Source: Arenimonas sp.
Lineage (GTDB): Bacteria; Pseudomonadota; Gammaproteobacteria; Xanthomonadales; Xanthomonadaceae
NCBI GenBank assembly: GCA_026398695.1
Contig: JAPLSJ010000067.1
Coordinates: 1-32,080 of the forward strand
Reading direction: 5' to 3'
DNA length: 32,080 bases
How positions within the stretch are numbered: the stretch's first letter is position 1; each line of letters opens with the position of its first letter. Both the position numbers and the translations under genes were made by a program. The notes below the pieces were generated by a model. It was not told where the DNA came from. It searched no databases and saw only the letters and a program-made list of their open reading frames with translations. Positions 7,626-17,870 of this stretch are shown one piece after another.

Positions 7626-9140
7626 ATGCCCAAGCCCCTTTTGGTCTTCGTCCACGGCTGGAGCGTCACCAGCACCAGCACCTACGGCGCCCTGCCCGCC
7701 CGCCTCCAGGCCGAGGCCGCCCGGGCCGGCGGGCCAGGGCTGGACGTGGCCCACGTCCACCTGGGCCAGTACGTCAGCTTCCGGGACGAGGTGCGGATGG
7801 AGGACGTGGCCCGGGCCTTCGACCGGGCCATCGCCCGGGTGCTGGCCGAGGCCGGGCCCGGCCGCCGGTTTGCCTGCATCACCCACAGCACCGGCGGCCC
7901 GGTGGTGCGCGAATGGCTGGACCGCTTCCACGTCCAGGCCGGCACCCTGGACGCCTGCCCGATGAGCCACCTGGTGATGCTGGCCCCGGCCAATTTCGGC
8001 TCGGCCCTGGCCCAGCTGGGCAAGAGCCGGCTGGGCGCGATGAAGGCCTGGTTCAACGGCGTCGAGCCCGGCCAGGGCGTGCTGGACTGGCTGGAGGTGG
8101 CCAGCCCCGAATCGAACGCGCTCAACCTGCGCTGGATCAACGACTACCCTGCCCTCAGGCTCACCTCGCGGCCCAACCCGGTGTTCCCGTTCGTGCTCAG
8201 CGGCGACGCCATCGACCGCAAGCTCTACGACCACGTGAATGCCTACACCGGCGAAACCGGCGGCGACGGCGTGGTGCGCCTGGCGGCCGCCAACCTCAAC
8301 GCCCGCCACGTGGTGCTGGCGCAGGCGCCGCTGGTGCCGGGCGAAGCCCTGCCCTCGGCGCGCAAGCGGCTGCGTGGGCTGCGCGTGGTGTCCAGCACGC
8401 GCGCGCCGGCCACCGCGTTCAAGATCGTGCCGGGCGTTTCGCACAGCGGCACCGACCTGGGGATCATGGCCAGCGTGCGCGACGACGGCCGGCCGCACGC
8501 CACCGTGGACGCGATCCTGCGCTGCCTGCGCGTGGCCGACGGTGCCGGCTACGAGGCGCTGCGCGCGGCCTTCGACGCCGAGAACGCCCGGCACCAGGAC
8601 ATCACGCGGCGGCTGGAGATCGAAAAGATCCCGGTGCTGCCCGACCGCGTTTACATCCACGACCCGCACGCGATGGTGGTGTTCCGCCTGCTCGACGACG
8701 GCGGCTCGCGCGTGCCGGACATGAACCTGCTGCTCACCGCCGGGCCCGCCGCCGACCCGAACCAGCTGCCGGAAGGTTTCCTCACCGACCGCCAGGGCAA
8801 CCGCCGCGCGCCGGGCAACCTGTGCTTCTTCCTCAACCACGCCGCGCTCACCGGCTGCCCGGCCATCGTCGACGCGGACGGCCGGCAGCGACGGCCCGAG
8901 CGCATCCCGCGGCCGCCCTACGGCCTGCGCCTCATGCCGCGGCAGGACGGCAAGTGGGTGGAACACTGGGCCGCCGAACTGGCGGCCGACGCCGGCAGCC
9001 TGCTCGACCTGATCGAACCCAACCAGACCACGATCATCGACCTGCGGCTGACGCGCGTGGTGCGCGAGGGCGTGTTCCGCTTCACCACGCAGCTGGCGCC
9101 ACGCAGCTTCAAGCGCGACGAACCGGGGCCGCCGGCCTGA
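7626..9140 (+). CDS. Alpha/beta-hydrolase (lipase/esterase-like), 504 aa
   Basis: Residues 1-280 are an alpha/beta hydrolase: oxyanion segment VFVHGWS (7-13), nucleophile elbow THSTGG (86-91, Ser88), and a likely catalytic His at 273 in PGVSHSGTDLG. A hydrophobic cap with WFNGVEPGQG suggests lipid or ester substrates, similar to LCAT/phospholipase-like enzymes. The last 200 residues form a separate, unrecognised region rich in beta-type sequence (VYIHDPHAMVVFRLLDDG onward). No signal peptide is visible, so it is cytoplasmic or secreted by another route. The ATG at 7626 begins directly at the first beta strand and is preferred to ATG 7587, which adds a Pro-rich stretch. The gene stands alone, divergent from the c-di-GMP pair. 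Confidence 0.75.
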   Translation: MPKPLLVFVHGWSVTSTSTYGALPARLQAEAARAGGPGLDVAHVHLGQYVSFRDEVRMEDVARAFDRAIARVLAEAGPGRRFACITHSTGGPVVREWLDRFHVQAGTLDACPMSHLVMLAPANFGSALAQLGKSRLGAMKAWFNGVEPGQGVLDWLEVASPESNALNLRWINDYPALRLTSRPNPVFPFVLSGDAIDRKLYDHVNAYTGETGGDGVVRLAAANLNARHVVLAQAPLVPGEALPSARKRLRGLRVVSSTRAPATAFKIVPGVSHSGTDLGIMASVRDDGRPHATVDAILRCLRVADGAGYEALRAAFDAENARHQDITRRLEIEKIPVLPDRVYIHDPHAMVVFRLLDDGGSRVPDMNLLLTAGPAADPNQLPEGFLTDRQGNRRAPGNLCFFLNHAALTGCPAIVDADGRQRRPERIPRPPYGLRLMPRQDGKWVEHWAAELAADAGSLLDLIEPNQTTIIDLRLTRVVREGVFRFTTQLAPRSFKRDEPGPPA

Positions 9141-9222
9141 GCCTTCCGGCACGGGCGGGCGTGTGGAAAGTTCACGTAGCGTGGCGCAGCATCAGGCGTA
9201 CACGCCCAGCCCGAGGTGCCGC

Positions 9223-10134
9223 ATGACCAGCCGCCGTACGTTCCTGTCCGCCGCCGCCGTGGCCGCCGCCGCGGCCGCCCTGGGCCCGCTGCCGGCGTGG
9301 GCGTCCCGGCCGCCCGCGGGGCTGGCCACGCGCCTGGTGCCTTCGTCGGGCGAGGCGCTGCCGGCCATCGGCATGGGCACCTCGGGCAGCTTCGAGGTGG
9401 ACCTGCCCGGCCGCGAACCGCTGAAGGAAGTGCTGCGCCGCTTCGTCGCCGGCGGCGCCAGCGTCATCGACACCTCGCCCAACTACAGCAACGCCGAAGA
9501 CGTACTGGGCGACCTGATGGCCGAGCTGGGCGTTCGCGACCGCATCTTCCTGGCCACCAAGCTGGCCGCCGACGACCGCGCCGCGGGCGAGGCGCAGTTC
9601 GCGCAGTCGCTGGTGCGCCTGCGCACCGACAAGGTGGAGCTGCTGGCGGTGCACAACCTGCGCGACTGGCAAAACCAGCTGCAGCTGGCGCGCGACCTCA
9701 AGGCCGAGGGCAAGACGCGATACATCGGCCTCACCCACTTCCGCGACGACGCGCACGAGCGCCTGGCCGAAATCATGGCGGCGGAAAAACCCGACTTCAT
9801 CCAGGTGAACTATTCCGTCAGCGCCACCCACGCCGACCGCGCGCTGCTGCCGCTGGCGCGCGACCTGGGCGTGGCGGTGATGGTGAACCGCGCCTTCGAC
9901 GACGGCGCGCTGTTCGCGCGCGTGGGCGGCCGGCCGTTGCCGGGCTGGGCTGGCGAAATGGGCGTGGGCTCGTGGGCGCAGATGTTCCTCAAGTTCGTCA
10001 CCAGCCACCCGGCGGTGACGGTGGTGATCCCGGCCACCGGCAAGCCTGATCGCCAGAGCGACCAGCTCAAGGCCGGGCTGGGCCCCGACCTGACGCCGGC
10101 GCAGCGCGCGGAACTCGTGGCGATGTTCGCCTGA
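9223..10134 (+). CDS. Tat-exported aldo/keto reductase
   Basis: A 303-residue protein. The start TSRRTFLSAAAVAAAAAA is a twin-arginine signal with SRRTFL, so the folded enzyme is probably exported to the periplasm with its nicotinamide cofactor. The aldo/keto reductase tetrad is present: Asp and Tyr in DTSPNYSNAE, Lys in FLATKLAAD and His in LAVHNLRDW. The C-terminal SHPAVTVVIPATGKPD is typical of the family. The substrate is unknown. The ATG at 9223 has GAGG 6 nt upstream and gives the Tat motif at the very N-terminus. Its TGA shares the A of the next ATG (TGATG), so the transporter is translationally coupled. Confidence 0.88.
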   Translation: MTSRRTFLSAAAVAAAAAALGPLPAWASRPPAGLATRLVPSSGEALPAIGMGTSGSFEVDLPGREPLKEVLRRFVAGGASVIDTSPNYSNAEDVLGDLMAELGVRDRIFLATKLAADDRAAGEAQFAQSLVRLRTDKVELLAVHNLRDWQNQLQLARDLKAEGKTRYIGLTHFRDDAHERLAEIMAAEKPDFIQVNYSVSATHADRALLPLARDLGVAVMVNRAFDDGALFARVGGRPLPGWAGEMGVGSWAQMFLKFVTSHPAVTVVIPATGKPDRQSDQLKAGLGPDLTPAQRAELVAMFA

Positions 10135-11426
10135 TGTCCGTCCCGGGAGTGCTGCAGCAGCGGCTGTCGCGCCTGCTCGGCGTCGAGGTGGACGAAGCGC
10201 CCGCGGTGGCGGCGGGCATGGCGATGTTCTTCCTGCTGTTCACCGGCTATTTCATGCTGCGGCCGGTGCGCGAGACGATGGGTATCGCCGGCGGCGTGGA
10301 CAACCTGCAGTGGCTGTTCACCGGCACCTTCGTCGCCACGCTGGCCGCCATACCGCTGTTCGGAGCCATCGCGGCCAAGGCGTCGCGGCGACGCATCCTG
10401 CCGTGGACCTATGGGTTCTTCGCGCTCAACCTGCTGGGCTTCGCGGCCTCGTTCAGCGCGCAGCCCGACAATCCCTGGGTGGAGCGCGCGTTCTACATCT
10501 GGCTGTCGGTGTTCAGCCTGCTGGCGGTGTCGGTGGCGTGGAGCGTGCTGGCCGACCTGTTCAACGCCACGCAGGCCAAGCGCCTGTTCGGGCTGATGGC
10601 CGCGGGCCTGAGCGCCGGCGGCCTGGCCGGGCCGCTGCTGGGCGTTGCCCTGGTGGCCACGCTCGGCCACGCCGGGCTGATGGCGCTGGCCACCGTTTTC
10701 CTGGTGGGGTCGGCCTTCGCCGCGCATTACCTGCAGCGCTGGCGCGACCGGCAGCCGCCCGCGCCAGGCGACGAACCCGCGCGCCGCGCGCCGCTGGGCG
10801 GCAACCCGTTCGCCGGCATCGGCACCGTGCTGCGCTCGCCCTACCTGCTGGGCATCGCCGCGTTTGTGGTGCTGCTGGCCAGCGTCACCACCTTCCTGTA
10901 CTTCGAACAGGCGCGGCTGGTGGAACTGAACTTCCCCGACCGCGCCGACCAGACCCGCCTCTTCGGCACGCTCGATTTCATCGTGCAGGCGCTGGCCATC
11001 CTGACCCAGCTGTTTTTCACCGGCCGCATCGTGCAGCGCCTGGGCCTGGCCGTGCTGCTGGCCACGGTGCCGCTGGTGATGGCGTTTGGCTTCCTGTGGC
11101 TGGCGCTGGCGCCGACGTTCGCGGTGTTCGCGCTGGTGATGGTCACCCGCCGCGCCGGCGAGTACGCGCTGGCGCGGCCGGGCCGCGAAATGCTGTTCAC
11201 CGCCGTCGCGCCGGAAGCGAAGTACAAAGCGAAGAACGTCATCGACACCGCGGTCTATCGCGGCGCCGATGCCATCAGCGGCTGGGTGAAGGTTGGCGTG
11301 GACGCGCTGGCGTCCCATCCCGCCGCCGCCTATCTCGTGGGCGCAGGCCTGGCCCTGCTGTGGGCGTGGACGGGCATTTCGCTGGCGCGGGCCCAGAAGA
11401 AAAGGCTAGTCGGCCAGGCTGGGTGA
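10134..11426 (+). CDS. MFS-type transporter resembling the NTP/NDP exchange group
   Basis: A 430-residue inner-membrane protein with about 12 predicted helices. The N-terminal FFLLFTGYFMLRPVRETMGI and the following LQWLFTGTFVATLAAIPLFG match proteins commonly annotated as MFS or NTP/NDP exchange (ATP:ADP antiporter-like) transporters in free-living proteobacteria, where nucleotide exchange has not been shown. The second half has FLYFEQARLVEL and the loop RRAGEYALARPGREMLF, conserved in that group. The coupling to the exported aldo/keto reductase suggests a shared physiological role, but the substrate is unknown. Confidence 0.75.
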   Translation: MSVPGVLQQRLSRLLGVEVDEAPAVAAGMAMFFLLFTGYFMLRPVRETMGIAGGVDNLQWLFTGTFVATLAAIPLFGAIAAKASRRRILPWTYGFFALNLLGFAASFSAQPDNPWVERAFYIWLSVFSLLAVSVAWSVLADLFNATQAKRLFGLMAAGLSAGGLAGPLLGVALVATLGHAGLMALATVFLVGSAFAAHYLQRWRDRQPPAPGDEPARRAPLGGNPFAGIGTVLRSPYLLGIAAFVVLLASVTTFLYFEQARLVELNFPDRADQTRLFGTLDFIVQALAILTQLFFTGRIVQRLGLAVLLATVPLVMAFGFLWLALAPTFAVFALVMVTRRAGEYALARPGREMLFTAVAPEAKYKAKNVIDTAVYRGADAISGWVKVGVDALASHPAAAYLVGAGLALLWAWTGISLARAQKKRLVGQAG

Positions 11427-11525
11427 AACCGCCCCCTTTCGACGGCCGCAGGGGTCGCCCGTGAAACCCGGGGCGGGTCGGTTGCCCTGATCGCACGCCA
11501 TCGCATGCGCTCTTGCGGGTCCACG

Positions 11526-11555
11526 AAAAAAAATGGCCGCCCCGAGGGCGGCCAT
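11526..11555 (-). terminator. Rho-independent terminator of the desaturase gene
   Basis: Read on the minus strand: ATGGCCGCCC, a 3-nt loop, GGGCGGCCAT, then eight T residues. The 10-bp GC-rich stem with a T-tract is a textbook intrinsic terminator, placed 45 bp after the desaturase stop codon. The remaining 100 bp up to the transporter stop at 11426 hold no other clear element. Confidence 0.9.
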
Positions 11556-11599
11556 CTTCATTGCACGCTGTTCGCCGCGAACGCGCGGCGGCGAAGCCC

Positions 11600-12625
11600 T
11601 CAGGCGCTGGCGCGCTGCCGCTTCGGGAAGCCCACCATGCGGTTGAGCTCTTCGTCCCACAGCTTCAGGCGGGCCGACTTGAGGCTGGTCCAGATCGTCA
11701 GGCGCGGGCCGGCCTGCAGGGCCGGGTGCGACAGGAAGGCTTCGCGCAGGCGGTAGTTCGGGATGCGGCTGGCCAGGTGGTGGATGTGGTGGTAGCCGAT
11801 GTTGCCGGTGAACCAGTGCAGCACGCGCGGCAGGTCGTAGAACGAGCTGCCGTTGATGGCCGCCTCGTTGGAATCCCATTCCTTGCCGCGGGTCCAGTAG
11901 GCGTTCTCGAAGGTGTGCTGCACGTAGAACAGCCACACGCCCAGCGCGCCGGCGATCAGCACGATCGGCAGGTGCACCATCAGCACGGTCTTCCAGCCGA
12001 TGGCCCAAGCCAGCAGGCCGCCCACCAGGAGAAGCATCAGGTTGTTGACCAGCACGCTGGCCCACTCCTTCTTCCACGAGAACGGCAGGTCGAACGGGAA
12101 GCGGTGCTTGATCACGAACTGGTAGGCCGGGCCGATGCCCAGCAGCACCGGCGTGCTGCGGTAGAAGCGGTAGCAGAAGCGCTTGAAGCCCGACAGCGCC
12201 TGGTACTCGGCGACGGTGAGGGTTTCGATGTCGCCCATCTCGCGGCGGTCGAGGTTGCCCGAGGTGCCGTGGTGCACGGCGTGGGTCTTCTTCCAGTAGC
12301 CGTACGGGAACAGCGTGATCAGGCCGAGCACGCCGCCAACGATGTTGTTGGCCTTGGCGCTGGCGAAGTAGCTGCCGTGGCCGCAGTCGTGCTGGATGAT
12401 GAAGGTGCGCACGTACAGGCCGGCCGCCGGCAGGGCCAGCAGCAGGGTGAAGAAGTAATTCCACTGCGCGTGGATGCTCCAGGCCATCAGGGCCCAGATG
12501 GCAGCGAACAGCGGCAGGGTGTTGATGAGCTGCCAGACGGCCTTGCCCAGGTGCGGCTGCGCAAATCGCGCGCACAGCTGGCGAAGGTTGACGGGGGCGG
12601 ACGAGGACGGTGTCTCGGTGCTCAA
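11600..12625 (-). CDS. Membrane fatty acid desaturase
   Basis: A 341-residue integral membrane enzyme of the fatty acid desaturase family, which introduces double bonds into acyl chains using a di-iron centre. The three His boxes are present: HDCGHG, HAVHH (in [12 protein letters not shown]) and HHIHH (in [14 protein letters not shown]). Four or so hydrophobic helices surround them. The start chosen is TTG at 12625: AGGAG lies 7 nt upstream, and the protein then begins MSTETPSSS. An ATG at 12703 would add 26 residues with no ribosome site and run through a likely operator. A strong terminator follows. The gene stands alone and is probably controlled by membrane-lipid or fatty-acid signals. 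Confidence 0.88.
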   Translation of the reverse strand: MSTETPSSSAPVNLRQLCARFAQPHLGKAVWQLINTLPLFAAIWALMAWSIHAQWNYFFTLLLALPAAGLYVRTFIIQHDCGHGSYFASAKANNIVGGVLGLITLFPYGYWKKTHAVHHGTSGNLDRREMGDIETLTVAEYQALSGFKRFCYRFYRSTPVLLGIGPAYQFVIKHRFPFDLPFSWKKEWASVLVNNLMLLLVGGLLAWAIGWKTVLMVHLPIVLIAGALGVWLFYVQHTFENAYWTRGKEWDSNEAAINGSSFYDLPRVLHWFTGNIGYHHIHHLASRIPNYRLREAFLSHPALQAGPRLTIWTSLKSARLKLWDEELNRMVGFPKRQRASA

Positions 12626-13107
12626 GGGGACGCTCCTGGTTGATAGGCCATTGTCCGGTGCCGGCGGGGTCCACCGCAAATTCAAGCGCTTGCTTGCAAA
12701 CACCCCCGGGAAACCCGTTTGTTAGCGAAAAGGCACCAGCTAAGCCTTACTGGGCACGTCTTGTACTGATTCGCTACATGAATGGCCCACAACCGCCGAA
12801 AAACCGCAGGTTGGAAGCGGCCTGTTAGTTACTTTCAGCACGGCAAGGCCGCAAACAATGGCGCCCGCGCCGCCATGCGCTTGCGTGCGGCCCGGGCGCA
12901 GTGGTCCAGTCAGCGCACGCCCCGGAAAACACCTCCCTCGTCGGAAGTCCCGGGCGCGATTTACGGTCAACCGCCCCCTGGCGTTGACGACCTTCGGCAG
13001 GGCAATCGACTGTTTTCGGGACAGGCGGCCCTGCCATTTTTTTGCCTGCTTCCCGGCCGCGCCCGGCGCCATCACAATGGCGGCCCACCCTGCCCCCCGG
13101 CCACGCC
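12626..13107. other. 482-bp gene-free interval between desaturase and S4 gene
   Basis: No convincing reading frame on either strand; the local open frames have shadow-like composition. It contains the desaturase ribosome site (12633-12637), a palindromic operator candidate (12683-12692), a T7 run at 13037-13043 and a CACAAT -10-like hexamer at 13073-13078 in front of the S4 gene. Base composition between 12660 and 12840 is clearly less GC-rich than the genes around it. Confidence 0.5.
12681..12700. promoter_or_regulatory. Palindromic operator candidate upstream of the desaturase
   Basis: CAAGCGCTTG at 12683-12692 is a perfect 10-bp palindrome, followed by a further CTTGCAAA, giving repeated CAAGC/GCTTG half-sites. 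It lies 58-67 bp upstream of the TTG start. Such sites are typical of TetR-family regulators of fatty acid genes, but the regulator is not in the window and the assignment is inferred. Confidence 0.35.
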
Positions 13108-13329
13108 ATGCCCATGATCCGTTTCGAGCTCGACCGCGAGTACGTCGAACTCAACCAACTGCTCAAGCTGGTGGGCCTGTGCGACAGCGGTGGCATGGGC
13201 AAGGCCATCGTGGCCACCGGCGAAGTCACCGTGGACGGCGAGACCGAACTGCGCAAGACCGCCAAGATCCGCGTGGGCCAGGTGGTGCGGCTGGACGACG
13301 TGGAGATCCGGGTCGTACCGGCCGGCTGA
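13108..13329 (+). CDS. Small S4-domain RNA-binding protein (YbcJ-like)
   Basis: A 73-residue protein made of one S4 domain: VELNQLLKLVGLCDSGGMGK, then VATGEVTVDGE and RKTAKIRVGQVVRLDD, the usual alpha-L RNA-binding pattern. Relatives such as E. coli YbcJ are thought to bind structured RNA, perhaps on the ribosome. Two ATGs in frame (13108, 13114) are possible; neither has a strong ribosome site. The gene is monocistronic as far as can be seen, 117 bp before the sugar dehydrogenase gene. Confidence 0.85.
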   Translation: MPMIRFELDREYVELNQLLKLVGLCDSGGMGKAIVATGEVTVDGETELRKTAKIRVGQVVRLDDVEIRVVPAG

Positions 13330-13446
13330 ACGCCGGCGCTCACGCGGGCGCCCCGCAACGGGATTATGCTCGGGCCATCGCGGCGGCGGCCGGCAACGGC
13401 GACGGTACTGCGATCCAGCGGCCCCCGTCCGTTCCGGAGAATCGCC

Positions 13447-14670
13447 ATGATGCGCATTGCTTCCGCCTTCGCCGCTTTGTTGCTCAGCGCCGCCGCGTCG
13501 GCCCAGTCCACGCCTGAATCGACCATCGTGCCCAGCAGCCTGGGCCCACTGCGCGTAACCACCGTTGCCCGCGGCCTGCAGAACCCCTGGGGCATCGCCT
13601 TCCTGCCCGACGGCCGCGCCCTGATCACCGAGCGCCCGGGCCGGCTGCGCCTGCTCGCCAACGGCGTGCTGTCGCCGGCGCTGACGGGCGTGCCGGCGGT
13701 GTGGGCGCAGGGCCAGGGCGGCTTGCTGGACGTCGTGCTGGACCCCGACTTCGCCAGCAACCAGCGCATCTACCTCACCTTCGCCGAAGTGGGCGGCGAC
13801 GGCCGCGCCGGCACCGCCGTGGCGCGCGCGCGCCTGGTCGGCCAAGGCCTGCAGGACGTGGCGGTGATCTTCCGCCAGGACCCCAAGCTCAGCAGCGGCA
13901 ACCATTTTGGTTCACGCCTGGTGTTCGATCGCCAACGCCACCTGTACGTCACGCTGGGCGAGAACAACGTGCGCATCACCTCGCAGTACCTCGACCACCA
14001 CCAGGGCAAGGTGGTGCGCCTGTGGCCCGATGGCCGCATCCCCGCCGACAACCCCTTCGTGGCGCGAACCGACGCGCTGATAGACATCTGGTCCTACGGC
14101 CACCGCAATGCGCAGGGCGCCACGCTCAATCCGTGGACAGGCGACCTGTGGCTGGTGGAGCACGGTGCGATGGGCGGCGACGAGGTGAACATCCCCGCCG
14201 CCGGCAAGAACTACGGCTGGCCCATCATCACCCACGGCCTGGACTACAACGGCCAGCCCATTCCCGAATCGGTGGGCAGCAGCGCGCCGGGCATGGAGCA
14301 GCCGGTGCACTACTGGGTGCCCTCGATCGCGCCCAGCGGCATGGCCTTTTACCAGGGTTTCTCGATGCACCCCTGGCAGGGCGACCTGTTCGTGGGCGCG
14401 CTGGCCAGCCGGCAGCTGGTGCGGCTGGACGTGGTGGGCAACCAGGTGGTGGGTGAAGAGCGCCTGCTGGGCAGCCTGGGGCACCGCATCCGGGACGTGC
14501 GCGCGGGCCCCGGCGGCGAGCTCTACCTGCTCACCGACGCCAGCAACGGGCGCGTGCTGAAGATCGAACTGGCCAAGCGCGGCTGGTACCGCGAGCTGCA
14601 TCCCGCCAAGCCCGGCGCCGCGCCGACGGCGCCGCCCGCGCCCAGGCGCAAGGTGCGGCCGGTGCAGTAG
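13447..14670 (+). CDS. Exported PQQ-dependent sugar dehydrogenase family protein
   Basis: A 407-residue protein with a signal peptide (MMRIASAFAALLLSAAASAQ). The body is a six-bladed beta-propeller of the soluble glucose dehydrogenase (Asd/YliI) type: GLQNPWGIAFLPDGRALITER opens blade one, GNHFGSRLVFD carries the candidate catalytic His and substrate Arg, and YGHRNAQGATLNPWTGDLW and EHGAMGGDEVNI are family hallmarks. It should oxidise aldose sugars in the periplasm with PQQ, although many homologues are uncharacterised. The C-terminal 30 residues are Pro/Ala/Lys-rich. ATG 13447 has GGAG 7 nt upstream. Confidence 0.9.
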   Translation: MMRIASAFAALLLSAAASAQSTPESTIVPSSLGPLRVTTVARGLQNPWGIAFLPDGRALITERPGRLRLLANGVLSPALTGVPAVWAQGQGGLLDVVLDPDFASNQRIYLTFAEVGGDGRAGTAVARARLVGQGLQDVAVIFRQDPKLSSGNHFGSRLVFDRQRHLYVTLGENNVRITSQYLDHHQGKVVRLWPDGRIPADNPFVARTDALIDIWSYGHRNAQGATLNPWTGDLWLVEHGAMGGDEVNIPAAGKNYGWPIITHGLDYNGQPIPESVGSSAPGMEQPVHYWVPSIAPSGMAFYQGFSMHPWQGDLFVGALASRQLVRLDVVGNQVVGEERLLGSLGHRIRDVRAGPGGELYLLTDASNGRVLKIELAKRGWYRELHPAKPGAAPTAPPAPRRKVRPVQ

Positions 14671-14681
14671 GCGCGCCGCGG

Positions 14682-14933
14682 TTACGGCTTCTTGCGCACC
14701 GCGACGTAGATCGCCAGCAGCACGATGGCGAACAGCACCGAGGCGATGAAGCCGGCCGCTTCGCCTTCCTGGTACCAGCCCAGGCCCTGGCCGACGTACT
14801 TGGCGAGCAGCGAGCCGCCCACGCCCAGGATCATCGTCCACAGCAGGCTGAGCTTGTCGTTGCCGGGCTTGATGGCGCGCGCCACCAGGCCGATGACGAA
14901 ACCGATCAGGAGGGTCCAGAGGAAGCTGAGCAT
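14682..14933 (-). CDS. GlsB/YeaQ/YmgE family small membrane protein
   Basis: An 83-residue protein with three hydrophobic segments: the first at residues 2-20 (MLSFLWTLLIGFVIGLVARA), a second around 30-48 with the Gly-rich LGVGGSLLAKYVGQ, and a third around 60-78. This is the transglycosylase-associated (YeaQ/YmgE/GlsB) pattern; members are often stress-induced, and the real function is unknown. It is convergent with the sugar dehydrogenase gene (11 bp gap). ATG 14933 has GGAG upstream. Confidence 0.9.
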   Translation of the reverse strand: MLSFLWTLLIGFVIGLVARAIKPGNDKLSLLWTMILGVGGSLLAKYVGQGLGWYQEGEAAGFIASVLFAIVLLAIYVAVRKKP

Positions 14934-15016
14934 GGCGCGTTTCTCCGGTGGCTGGAACGGATACGCGCAGGCTAACACCAGTGGGCGCAGACTCCAGCCG
15001 CAACTGCCGGCACCGT

Positions 15017-15781
15017 TCAGCGCGGCGGCCTGGCGATCGGCAGGCCCTTGAGCAGGAACGCCGTGAGTCGATCGCACTCATCGACCGGCCGCTCGCACAC
15101 GATCGCGACCCGCACCACCGGCTTGCCGCCTTCCATTACCAGGCGATACCGGGCGATTGCCACCGACGCCGAAAGGCTGGCGCGAGGCTTCCCGTTCGGG
15201 CCGGGGGTATGGGGCGGCTGCACGTTGTACGCCAGCCAGAAGACGTTGGGGTCCTTGGCATCGGCCATGAACGGAGTGGAAATCCAGTTGCCGGAACCGT
15301 CGCGGGTGCTGCCGTAAGGCGACTTGAGTACAGGCTTGCTGCGAACCACGCCGGCAGTCTGGTAGGCGGCGATCGTGTCGAAGCCAATGCCCTGGTCGTC
15401 CAGCAGGTAGACCGGACGGCGGTGGGATCGCGGCCACTTCGGCGCCTCGGTGACGACCGTCTGCACCCCGCCGAACTTGACCGGCATCTTTACCCACGGG
15501 CCACCGCCCACCTGTTCGCGCTGCGCCGGGGAGAGCACCCACTCGCGCACGGTCAGCAACGCCTCGGCATCAAGCGACTTGTCGCCGCTGCTTTCACTCA
15601 GTTTGGCTTCCACCACGCGGCCACAGTCGTCGATGCGCGCCAGGACCAAGGTCGTACCGGCCACGTTGCCCCTGAGTTGATCCGCGGGATAGCGCGGCAT
15701 CCCCATTGCCGGCGGCGGGCAGGCGGCCGAGCCGTCGACCGGCGCGGCAGCCAGCGCCAACATCAGCAACAGGGAGGACAT
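15017..15781 (-). CDS. Exported TonB_C-domain protein of unknown role
   Basis: A 254-residue protein with a signal peptide (SSLLLMLALAAAPVDGSAAC). Residues about 25-100 match the TonB C-terminal domain: MGMPRYPADQLRGNVAGTTL, the ESSGDKSLDAEAL element and TVREWVLSP. Unlike a true TonB it has no N-terminal membrane anchor followed by a Pro-rich spacer, and the domain comes first, followed by about 150 residues I do not recognise. It is therefore unlikely to transduce energy in the usual way. It begins 4 bp after the VOC gene, in apparent operon with hutU. Confidence 0.7.
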   Translation of the reverse strand: MSSLLLMLALAAAPVDGSAACPPPAMGMPRYPADQLRGNVAGTTLVLARIDDCGRVVEAKLSESSGDKSLDAEALLTVREWVLSPAQREQVGGGPWVKMPVKFGGVQTVVTEAPKWPRSHRRPVYLLDDQGIGFDTIAAYQTAGVVRSKPVLKSPYGSTRDGSGNWISTPFMADAKDPNVFWLAYNVQPPHTPGPNGKPRASLSASVAIARYRLVMEGGKPVVRVAIVCERPVDECDRLTAFLLKGLPIARPPR

Positions 15782-15785
15782 GGCC

Positions 15786-16154
15786 TCAGGCGCCCATGTG
15801 GAAGAAGTTGAGCTTGTTGCCGTCGATGTCGCGCCAGTAGCCGGCGTAGAAACCCTTGAAGCGCTCGCCCGGCGCGCCTTCGTCGGTGGCGCCCAGCGAC
15901 AGGGCCCGCGCGTACATCTCATCCACGGCCTGGCGGCTGCCCGCCGCCAGCGACACCATGGTGCCATTGCCCACCGTGGCGGGCTGGCCGTTGTGCGGAC
16001 GGATCACGCCCAGCATCGGCTGGCCGGGCTGTCCCCACAGGATGACGTGCGGCATTTCCATCAGGCGCTTGGCGCCCAGGCCGCCGAGCAGCACGTCGTA
16101 AAAGGCGGCGATGCGCATGATGTCGTTGGTGCCGAGGGTGACGTAACCGATCAT
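15786..16154 (-). CDS. VOC (glyoxalase/bleomycin resistance-like) family protein
   Basis: A 122-residue protein with the paired beta-alpha-beta-beta-beta layout of the vicinal oxygen chelate superfamily: it opens with MIGYVTLGTNDIMRIAAFYD and ends with GFYAGYWRDIDGNKLNFFH, where DIDGNKLNF is the usual C-terminal metal-ligand strand. The substrate cannot be predicted. It sits 22 bp downstream of hutU on the same strand, with GGAG just upstream of its ATG, so it is probably co-transcribed, but a metabolic link with histidine degradation is not shown. Confidence 0.8.
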   Translation of the reverse strand: MIGYVTLGTNDIMRIAAFYDVLLGGLGAKRLMEMPHVILWGQPGQPMLGVIRPHNGQPATVGNGTMVSLAAGSRQAVDEMYARALSLGATDEGAPGERFKGFYAGYWRDIDGNKLNFFHMGA

Positions 16155-16176
16155 TTCATTTCTCCGTGGGATTCAT

Positions 16177-17844
<1,668 letters not shown>

Positions 17845-17870
17845 CGGGCGGCTCCGTGGGGCAATGCCCG

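Noticed and set aside
6591-9152. 853-codon minus-strand open frame across the hydrolase and HD-GYP genes
   Set aside because: It covers two recognisable genes in other frames and shows only low-complexity translation.
9157-9207. GGGCGTGT/ACACGCCC inverted repeat before the aldo/keto reductase gene
   Set aside because: Eight-base arms 35 bp apart without a promoter or a known operator shape; likely chance in GC-rich sequence.
13022-13043. T7 run after CAGGCGGCCCTG as a possible terminator
   Set aside because: The stem is only 4 bp and no gene on that strand ends nearby.
12740-13075. 111-codon minus-strand frame in the gap before the S4 gene
   Set aside because: Arg/Pro/Gly-rich translation, no ribosome site and no recognisable motif; the gap is better described as non-coding.
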